Shown here piece by piece: positions 1-4,454 of a stretch of DNA of 6,218 bases; positions within the stretch are counted from its first letter, which is position 1; every line of letters begins with the position of its first letter. A model generated the notes under the pieces. That model worked only from the letters and a program-made list of their open reading frames with translations. It searched no databases and had not been told where the DNA came from. Source of the DNA: Paracoccaceae bacterium (GTDB lineage: Bacteria > Pseudomonadota > Alphaproteobacteria > Rhodobacterales > Rhodobacteraceae); the NCBI GenBank assembly GCA_007119835.1, contig SKOX01000212.1:1-6218 (forward strand), given 5' to 3'. Made by a program: the position numbers and the translations under genes.

Positions 1-22
1 CCCAGAAGCGCGGCGCCCGCAT
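1..22 (-). CDS. lpxK: Tetraacyldisaccharide 4'-kinase, N-terminal fragment (cut by window edge)
   Basis: Only the first seven codons lie in the window; they read MRAPRFW on the minus strand. LpxK proteins commonly begin with a short segment of the form 'aP.FW', and LpxK genes very often follow kdtA in alphaproteobacteria, so motif and position agree. LpxK phosphorylates the 4' position of the tetraacyldisaccharide lipid A precursor at the inner membrane. The ATG shares one base with the kdtA stop (TGATG arrangement) and has no clear Shine-Dalgarno, which fits translational coupling to kdtA. The call rests on seven residues plus context, so it is likely but not proven. Confidence 0.7.
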
Positions 23-1344
23 CAGGCGGGTGGCCGCGCCGCGGTCCGGTCGAGCGAGGCGCCGATCGCCTCGAGCACCGCGTCGGTCACCGCGGCGCCC
101 TCGCTCACCGCGTCCCAGCCCGCCGCCGCCATCGCCGCTGCACGGTCGGCCGCCATCACATCGGGCACCGCGCGGGCGAGGTCGGCCTCGCTCTCCACCC
201 GCACCGCCGCCCCGGCCGCGCCGAGCCGGGCGTAGGCGTCCGCGAAGTTGCGGACGTGCGGCCCGTGGATGACGGCACAGCCGAGCAGCGCCGGCTCGAA
301 CGGGTTGTGCCCGCCGACCGGCACGAGGGAGCCGCCGACGAAGGCGGCCGAGGCCATGCGGTACCAGAGCCCCATCTCGCCCAGCGTGTCGGCGAGATAG
401 ACGTCGGTGTCGGGTCCCGGCTCCTCGCCTTTCGAGCGCTGCGCCACCGTCCAGCCATCGGCGCGGAACGCGGCCGTGACGCCGTCGCCCCGTTTCGGAT
501 GGCGCGGCGCGAGGATGAGGGCGAGCAAGGGCAGGGCCTTGCGCGCCTCGTGCAGGACGCGGGAGACCACCGCCTCCTCGCCCTCGTGCGTGGAGGCCGC
601 GAGCCAGAGCGGTCGGCCGGCGAAAACCGGCGCCAGGCGGGCCCGCTCGGCCTCGTCATGCTCGAGCGGCGCCGCCCCCTCCTTGAGCGTGCCCGTCACC
701 ATCACGTCCCGCGCACCGAGCGCGGTCAGCTGCTCGGCCGCAAGGTCGTCCTGGGCGAGGATACGGTCGAAGCGGGCGAGCAGCCCGCGCGCCATGCCGC
801 CCGCCGCCCGCCAGCGCCGGAAACTCCGTTCCGAGATGCGTGCGTTGATCAGCAGCATCGGAACGCCGCGCCGATGGGTCTCGGAAAGCGTCGCCGGCCA
901 GAGCTCGCTTTCGGTCCAGACCGCGACGTCGGGTCGCCAGTGGTCGAGGAAGCGCTCGACCCAGGGCAGCACGTCGAGCGGCGCGTACTGGTGCAGGCAG
1001 CGCGGCGGCAGCCGCGGCGCGAGATAGGCGGCGGACGTGGTCGTGACCGTGGTGACGAGGCAACTGAGATCCGGCCGCGCCCGGACCAGCCGGCGCATGA
1101 GTTCGAGGAGCGAGACCGCCTCGCCGACGCTTGCCGCGTTGAACCAGACAAGCCGCCCCTCAGGCCGCGCGAGGCTCGCCTGCCCCGTGCGCTCGCCGAT
1201 GCGGTCGGGATCCTCCTTCGCGTCGCGCAGACGCCGGTCGAGGATCCGCCGGGCGATACCCGGCGCCGCACGAGACAGCGCAAGATAGGAGCCGAGCATG
1301 AACGATCGCGGCGGCGCCGCCGTCTGGGTCAGGGGCGCGCCCAC
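22..1344 (-). CDS. kdtA: 3-deoxy-D-manno-octulosonic acid (Kdo) transferase
   Basis: KdtA (also called WaaA) transfers Kdo from CMP-Kdo to the lipid A precursor on the cytoplasmic face of the inner membrane. The 440-residue product has the family layout: an N-terminal glycosyltransferase domain with WFNAASVGE at 67-75, where E75 matches the catalytic glutamate, and WTESELWP at 143-150. The C-terminal half has TGTLKEGA near 217-224, ASTHEGEE at 250-257, APRHPKR at 279-285, GEMGLWYRMA at 322-331 and FVGGSLVPVGGHNPFEPA at 335-352. The start is uncertain. The GTG at 1344 lies 10 bp after the DUF4170 stop; an ATG at 1299 (residue 16) would begin MLGSYLALSRAAP, closer to the usual family N-terminus. 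Neither has a good Shine-Dalgarno. The extra 15 codons are strongly G/C at third positions, as in coding sequence. The number of Kdo residues added cannot be read from the sequence. Confidence 0.95.
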   Translation of the reverse strand: MGAPLTQTAAPPRSFMLGSYLALSRAAPGIARRILDRRLRDAKEDPDRIGERTGQASLARPEGRLVWFNAASVGEAVSLLELMRRLVRARPDLSCLVTTVTTTSAAYLAPRLPPRCLHQYAPLDVLPWVERFLDHWRPDVAVWTESELWPATLSETHRRGVPMLLINARISERSFRRWRAAGGMARGLLARFDRILAQDDLAAEQLTALGARDVMVTGTLKEGAAPLEHDEAERARLAPVFAGRPLWLAASTHEGEEAVVSRVLHEARKALPLLALILAPRHPKRGDGVTAAFRADGWTVAQRSKGEEPGPDTDVYLADTLGEMGLWYRMASAAFVGGSLVPVGGHNPFEPALLGCAVIHGPHVRNFADAYARLGAAGAAVRVESEADLARAVPDVMAADRAAAMAAAGWDAVSEGAAVTDAVLEAIGASLDRTAARPPA

Positions 1345-1354
1345 CGGGGGCGGT

Positions 1355-1597
1355 TCAGGTTATCTTCCGGGTCGGGCTAGCCTCGTGGTCCTCGTTGGTC
1401 AGGCGATGAAGGTGGGCGATGAAGTAGCGCATGTGCGCGTTATCGACGGTCGCCTGGGCTTTCGCCTTCCACGCGTCATGCGCCGACCTGTAGTTCGGAT
1501 AGATGCCGACGATGTCGATCTCGTTCGCGTCCTTGAACTCGGTACCCCGTGGATCGACGAGCTCGCCGCCGAAGACGAGGTGCAGAAGCTGTGCCAT
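1355..1597 (-). CDS. DUF4170 family small protein
   Basis: This 80-residue protein has no signal peptide or membrane segment. I recognise it as DUF4170, a family of unknown function that I know from alphaproteobacteria, by its LVFGGELVDPRGTEF start (residues 8-22), VGIYPNYRSAHDAWKAKAQ (30-48) and TVDNAHMRYFIAHLHRL (50-66). The length is normal for the family. The start is well supported: a GGAGGA Shine-Dalgarno lies 4 nt before the ATG. kdtA follows on the same strand after only 10 bp, if its GTG start is used, and lpxK comes next. Co-transcription with lipid A and Kdo genes is therefore likely, and a role near that pathway can be inferred from context only. A candidate promoter lies just upstream. 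Confidence 0.88.
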   Translation of the reverse strand: MAQLLHLVFGGELVDPRGTEFKDANEIDIVGIYPNYRSAHDAWKAKAQATVDNAHMRYFIAHLHRLTNEDHEASPTRKIT

Positions 1598-1623
1598 GGT
1601 GTCCTCCGCGCTGCCCGGGGCGG

Positions 1624-1651
1624 ACATTACGGCCCGGGGCGCCAAGGTCAA
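1624..1651 (-). promoter_or_regulatory. Candidate sigma-70-like promoter for DUF4170-kdtA-lpxK
   Basis: On the minus strand, TTGACC (1651-1646, five of six matches to TTGACA) is followed after 16 nt by TAATGT (1629-1624, a weak -10). Transcription would start roughly 20 nt before the DUF4170 ATG and leave a short leader carrying its Shine-Dalgarno. The -35 match is notable in such GC-rich sequence, but the -10 is poor, so this is a candidate only. Confidence 0.35.
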
Positions 1652-1664
1652 TGCCGCGCCGCCG

Positions 1665-1678
1665 CATGCAACCTCCTT
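1665..1678 (-). promoter_or_regulatory. Strong Shine-Dalgarno with ATG upstream of DUF4170, opening an overlapping ORF
   Basis: The minus strand has AAGGAGGT (1678-1671), a near-perfect anti-16S match, followed 3 nt later by an ATG (1667-1665). It opens a 63-codon frame beginning MRRRGIDLGAPGRNVRPGQR and ending at 1476, out of frame with and overlapping the DUF4170 start. The product is arginine-rich and resembles no family I know; GC-rich shadow frames often look like this. It may be a leader peptide that delivers ribosomes to the DUF4170 start, or the match may be chance. It would need a transcript starting upstream of the promoter candidate at 1624-1651. Confidence 0.25.
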
Positions 1679-1800
1679 CGTTCCGGAAATCTCCGCCTGC
1701 CCCGCCGGCGCGGCGCGGCGGCGCGCCCGACGAGTGCGGGGTGCGCATCGCGTGCCCCGTCGAGGAGGGCGGGTTCCGAGGAAGGTCCGGCCGGGCTGCG

Positions 1801-2646
1801 TCAGCCGCGAGTCCAGGTCGGGTGGAAACGGCCGGCGGGCGAGAGCGTGAAGATCTCGCAGCCGGCATCGGTGACGCCCACCGCATGCTCGAACTGGGCC
1901 GAAAGCGAGCGGTCGCGCGTGACCGCCGTCCAGTCGTCGTCGAGCACCTTGGTCTCGGGCCGGCCGAGATTGATCATCGGCTCGATGGTGAAGAACATAC
2001 CCGGCTCCAGCACCGGCCCGGCGCCCGGTCGCCCGTAATGCAGCACGTTCGGGGCCGCGTGGAACACCCGCCCGAGGCCGTGGCCGCAGAAGTCGCGCAC
2101 CACCGAGCAGCGGTGTGCCTCGGCGTGGCGCTGGATCGCGGCACCGATGTCGCCAAAGGTGTTGCCGGGGCGCACAGCGTCGATGCCCGCCATCAGGGCG
2201 TCGTGGGTGATGTCGATCAGCCGCTCGGCCTTCCGGCTGGGCGTGCCGGCGACGTACATCCGCGAGCTGTCGCCGAACCATCCGTCGACGATCACGGTCA
2301 CGTCGATGTTCAGGATGTCGCCGTCCTTGAGCCGCTTGTCGCTCGGGATGCCGTGGCAGACGACGTGGTTGATGGAGATGCAGGAGGCGTGGCGGTAGCC
2401 TTTGTACCCCACCGTCGCCGACTTTGCGCCGGCGGCCCGGATCATCTCGTGGATCGTCGCGTCGATCTCGATGGTGGCCACGCCCGGCGCCACGACATCG
2501 GCGATCCGGTCGAGGATGTCGGCCGCGAGGCGCCCGGCCGCGTGCATGCCCGCGAAATCATCAGGGGCATGGATCCGGATGCCGTCCTTGTTCAGGCGGC
2601 CTTGTCCGTAGCCGTCGAGGGCGGGCTCCGCAGTCATGGCCGGCAT
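1801..2646 (-). CDS. map: Type I methionine aminopeptidase
   Basis: Removes the N-terminal methionine from nascent cytosolic proteins when the next residue is small. The 281-residue protein carries every expected metal ligand: D115 in NIDVTVIVDG, D126 in FGDSSRMYV, H189 in DFCGHGLGR, E222 in FTIEPMI and E253 in QFEHAVGVTD. H98 in CHGIP and H196 match the conserved substrate-site histidines. The fold is the pita-bread type I form without N-terminal zinc-finger extension; it is slightly longer than the roughly 264-residue E. coli enzyme. Two starts are possible, ATG at 2646 or three codons later at 2637. I keep 2646, which has a weak GCGAG element upstream. sfsA ends 48 bp upstream on the same strand, so the two are probably co-transcribed, with a stem-loop between them. 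Confidence 0.96.
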   Translation of the reverse strand: MPAMTAEPALDGYGQGRLNKDGIRIHAPDDFAGMHAAGRLAADILDRIADVVAPGVATIEIDATIHEMIRAAGAKSATVGYKGYRHASCISINHVVCHGIPSDKRLKDGDILNIDVTVIVDGWFGDSSRMYVAGTPSRKAERLIDITHDALMAGIDAVRPGNTFGDIGAAIQRHAEAHRCSVVRDFCGHGLGRVFHAAPNVLHYGRPGAGPVLEPGMFFTIEPMINLGRPETKVLDDDWTAVTRDRSLSAQFEHAVGVTDAGCEIFTLSPAGRFHPTWTRG

Positions 2647-2654
2647 GTAGACGC

Positions 2655-2666
2655 TCGCCGCGGCGA
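2655..2666. repeat. 12-bp perfect palindrome upstream of map
   Basis: TCGCCGCGGCGA reads the same on both strands and ends 8 nt before the map ATG, overlapping the weak purine element that would serve as its Shine-Dalgarno. It could be an operator or sequester the ribosome site, but short GC palindromes are common in such DNA. Confidence 0.3.
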
Positions 2667-2670
2667 ATTC

Positions 2671-2695
2671 AAACGGGTTCGCGCGCAGCCCGTTT
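2671..2695 (-). terminator. Stem-loop at the sfsA stop codon (partial terminator or mRNA stabiliser)
   Basis: A perfect 7-bp inverted repeat, AAACGGG and CCCGTTT, surrounds an 11-nt loop. On the minus strand the 5' arm overlaps the sfsA TGA, and the 3' arm ends in TTT before GAATTC. An A-rich 5' foot and a T-rich 3' foot are terminator-like, but three Ts is a short tract and only 24 bp remain before map, too little for a promoter. Partial termination or protection of the upstream message is more plausible than full termination. Confidence 0.4.
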
Positions 2696-3396
2696 CACGG
2701 CGCGAGCGGCAGCGGCCCGGCCAGCCGCACGCCCCTCCGCTCGATCGTCGTTGCATGGACCGCGGCCTCGACGCCGGCCGCCCGCGCCGCCGCGAAGGCC
2801 GCGGCGTAGCCGGGATCGAGGTCGGCGGCGAGCCGCAGGGCGGTGCAGTCGGTGCGCTGCACCACGTAGAGCGTGACCGCCCGATGCCCCGCCGCGACCA
2901 TCTCGGCCATCTCGCGCAGGTGTCGCGCGCCGCGGGCGGTGACGCAGTCGGGAAACTCGGCGACCGTCCCCTCCCGGCGCAGGTGCACGTTCTTCACCTC
3001 GAGATAGGCGTCCGGCAGGTCGGGCCCGGTGAGCAGGAAATCGACGCGGCTCCGCTCGCCGTAGCGGACCTCCGGGCGAACCGCGGCATAGCCCGCGAGC
3101 GCCGGCACCCGGCCCTCGGCCAGCGCCTCGGCGACGATCCTGTTCGGCACCCCGGTGTCGATCCCGGCGAGGTGCCCGTCCCCGAGCTCGACGAGGCGCC
3201 AGCCGAAGCCGAGCTTCCGGCCGGACGGCGCCGGCTCGAGCCAGATCGCGGCCCCCGGCTCGGCGAGGCCGAGCATGGCGCCGGGGTTGGGGCAATGCGC
3301 CGTCACCTCGCGGCCGTCGTCCAGGATGACGTCGGCGAGGAATCGTTTATATCGACGCACGAGGCGACCGCGAACCAGGGGCCGGGTGAAGTCCAT
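2695..3396 (-). CDS. sfsA: SfsA family DNA/RNA nuclease (sugar fermentation stimulation protein)
   Basis: SfsA was named for stimulating maltose metabolism in E. coli when overproduced; it binds nucleic acid and belongs to the PD-(D/E)XK nuclease-like fold. The 233-residue product matches the usual length (234 in E. coli). Visible motifs are RRYKRFLADV (14-23), HCPNPGAM (34-41), SRVDFLL (116-122), YLEVKNVHL (131-139) and FPDCVTARGARHLREM (148-163). D119, E133 and K135 fit the nuclease core. The start at 3396 gives MDFTRPLVRGRLVRRYKRF, the normal family N-terminus. An in-frame extension to 3522 would cross the intergenic region and the divergent gene start, so I reject it. An AGGGG-like element precedes the ATG. 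It is the first gene of the leftward group, with map next. Confidence 0.94.
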   Translation of the reverse strand: MDFTRPLVRGRLVRRYKRFLADVILDDGREVTAHCPNPGAMLGLAEPGAAIWLEPAPSGRKLGFGWRLVELGDGHLAGIDTGVPNRIVAEALAEGRVPALAGYAAVRPEVRYGERSRVDFLLTGPDLPDAYLEVKNVHLRREGTVAEFPDCVTARGARHLREMAEMVAAGHRAVTLYVVQRTDCTALRLAADLDPGYAAAFAAARAAGVEAAVHATTIERRGVRLAGPLPLAP

Positions 3397-3488
3397 GCCC
3401 GCCCCTAGCCGCCCCGCCGCCGGCCGGGAAGTCGCTCGGCCGTCGCGTGTGCCGAAGGACGTGCCGAAGGACGTGAAGGAGCAGGACG
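3397..3488. promoter_or_regulatory. Divergent intergenic region between sfsA and the CinA-like gene
   Basis: These 92 bp separate two genes that point away from each other, so promoters for both should lie here or inside the gene ends. I see no convincing -35/-10 pair on either strand. The right half carries a 12-bp tandem repeat and the Shine-Dalgarno of the CinA-like gene (AAGGAG at 3476-3481). Confidence 0.45.
3449..3472 (+). repeat. 12-bp tandem repeat, two exact copies
   Basis: GTGCCGAAGGAC occurs twice back to back (3449-3460 and 3461-3472). A degenerate third unit starting GTGAAGGA follows and includes the Shine-Dalgarno of the downstream gene. Slippage duplication or a direct-repeat regulator site are both possible. 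Confidence 0.7.
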
Positions 3489-4259
3489 ATGGCCGAAGGC
3501 GCGGGCAACCCGACGGCGGCAATGCTGGTGATCGGCGACGAGATCCTGTCGGGCCGCACGCGCGACGCGAACCTCGCGCATCTCGCGGCCGCGCTGGCGG
3601 CGGAGGGGATCGACCTGCGGGAGGCGCGCTTCGTGGCGGATGTCGAGGCGGAGATCGTCGCAGCCCTCGATGCGCTCCGCGCCCGTTACACCCACGTCTT
3701 CACCTCGGGCGGCATCGGCCCGACCCACGACGACATCACCGCCGACGCCGTCGCCCGCGCCTTCGGCGTGCCGATCGACGTGCGCGAGGACGCCCGCGCG
3801 ATCCTGGCGTCGTACTATCCCGATCCCGCGCATGACCTGAACCCGGCGCGCCTCAGGATGGCGCGCATCCCGGAGGGCGCGGTGCTGATCGACAACCCTG
3901 TCTCCAAGGCGCCGGGCTTCTCGATCGGCAACGTCCACGTCATGGCCGGGGTGCCGGCGATCTTCGAGGCGATGCTCGCGGGCCTCCTGCCTCGGCTGAC
4001 CGGCGGCCGGCCGCTCCTGAGCGAGATTCTGCATGTCGAGCGGCCCGAAGGCGAGGTCGCAGGCCCCCTGCGCGCGCTGGCGGCGCGGCACCCTTCGGTC
4101 GCCATCGGCTCCTACCCGTTCAACCGAGGCGGCGTGCCCGGCTGCACTCTCGTCCTGCGCGCCCAGGAGCCCGACTTGCTGGCGGCGGCCTGGCGGGAAC
4201 TCGGGGCCATGCTGGCGCCCGGCGCGGCGGAATGCGGCGCGGATTCTGACCGCTCCTGA
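3489..4259 (+). CDS. CinA-like molybdopterin-binding domain protein (COG1058), no deamidase domain
   Basis: The 256-residue protein has the MoaB/MogA-like fold found at the N-terminus of CinA (competence/damage-inducible protein A). Motifs are LVIGDEILSGRTRDAN (13-28), FTSGGIGPTHDDIT (71-84), NPVSKAPGF (136-144) and VMAGVPAIFE (151-160). Full CinA proteins of about 400 residues add a C-terminal NMN amidohydrolase (PncC) domain; this one ends well before it, so that activity is absent. Stand-alone members are often annotated as competence/molybdopterin-binding proteins. Nucleotide pyrophosphatase activity has been reported for COG1058 relatives, but the substrate here is unknown. The start is clear: AAGGAG lies 7 nt before the ATG. 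It diverges from sfsA, and a hairpin 15 nt after its stop may end or attenuate its transcript. Confidence 0.92.
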   Translation: MAEGAGNPTAAMLVIGDEILSGRTRDANLAHLAAALAAEGIDLREARFVADVEAEIVAALDALRARYTHVFTSGGIGPTHDDITADAVARAFGVPIDVREDARAILASYYPDPAHDLNPARLRMARIPEGAVLIDNPVSKAPGFSIGNVHVMAGVPAIFEAMLAGLLPRLTGGRPLLSEILHVERPEGEVAGPLRALAARHPSVAIGSYPFNRGGVPGCTLVLRAQEPDLLAAAWRELGAMLAPGAAECGADSDRS

Positions 4260-4274
4260 CGACGCCTCCAGGGT

Positions 4275-4312
4275 CGGTGCGCGGTCGGGATAAGCGCCCG
4301 GCGAGCGCACCG
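4275..4312 (+). terminator. Nested hairpin after the CinA-like gene (terminator-like, no T-tract)
   Basis: CGGTGCGC (4275-4282) pairs perfectly with GCGCACCG (4305-4312), and inside it CGGG (4286-4289) pairs with CCCG (4297-4300) around ATAAGCG. The 8-bp outer and 4-bp inner stems are separated by a small internal loop. It starts 15 nt after the stop codon. No run of T follows, so intrinsic termination is uncertain; 3' end stabilisation is equally possible. Confidence 0.45.
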
Positions 4313-4316
4313 CAGC

Positions 4317-4346
4317 TTGCCCTGACGCGATCGCTGGTGCGATAAC
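4317..4346 (+). promoter_or_regulatory. Candidate sigma-70-like promoter for the antiporter gene
   Basis: TTGCCC (4317-4322) and GATAAC (4341-4346) each match four of six consensus bases and are 18 nt apart. They lie directly after the hairpin at 4275-4312. A start near 4353 would give the antiporter a leader of about 100 nt, enough to hold the second hairpin. It is a candidate by pattern only. Confidence 0.35.
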
Positions 4347-4411
4347 ATCCCGTGAGCCGGAGAGAAGGGTGGAACCGGCGCCTCGACGGGGTCGGGGCGG
4401 CATTCGGTCTG

Positions 4412-4431
4412 CGCGCCCGGCGGCGGGCGCG
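4412..4431 (+). other. GC-rich leader hairpin just upstream of the antiporter Shine-Dalgarno
   Basis: CGCGCCCG (4412-4419) and CGGGCGCG (4424-4431) form a perfect 8-bp stem with a 4-nt GCGG loop. It ends 5 nt before the GAGGAG element at 4437-4442. In RNA it would be very stable and close enough to affect ribosome loading. No T-tract follows, so a terminator is unlikely. Confidence 0.4.
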
Positions 4432-4454
4432 GCGGCGAGGAGACAGCGCCGAGA

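Larger units (their letters stand above)
1598..1800. other. 203-bp intergenic region between map and DUF4170
   Basis: No conserved gene is visible here. The stretch holds the promoter candidate and the strong Shine-Dalgarno described separately. It also holds a GC-only inverted repeat, CCGCCG at 1702-1707 and CGGCGG at 1716-1721 with an 8-nt loop. That hairpin has no T-tract, so I do not call it a terminator, although it lies about 80 bp past the map stop. Confidence 0.6.

Noticed and set aside
256..1380. A 374-codon plus-strand frame antisense to kdtA
   Set aside because: The translation is low-complexity and rich in R, G, E and D with no family motif, whereas the minus strand carries all KdtA motifs.
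1702..1721. GC-only inverted repeat considered as the map terminator
   Set aside because: No T-tract on either side, and it is about 80 bp past the map stop within very GC-rich sequence where such repeats arise by chance.
1598..2281. A long upstream extension of the DUF4170 frame (308 codons in total)
   Set aside because: It overlaps map in another frame on the same strand; the family length is about 80 residues and a good Shine-Dalgarno marks the ATG at 1597.
1549..3408. A 619-codon open frame on the plus strand, antisense to map and sfsA
   Set aside because: It lies opposite two clearly conserved genes, is arginine/histidine/aspartate-rich with no recognisable domain, and is what G/C-rich third positions produce on the opposite strand.
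3397..3522. A 42-codon N-terminal extension of sfsA
   Set aside because: It would include the tandem repeat and overlap the divergent gene start; SfsA proteins normally begin at the MDF..RG.L..RYKRF segment.
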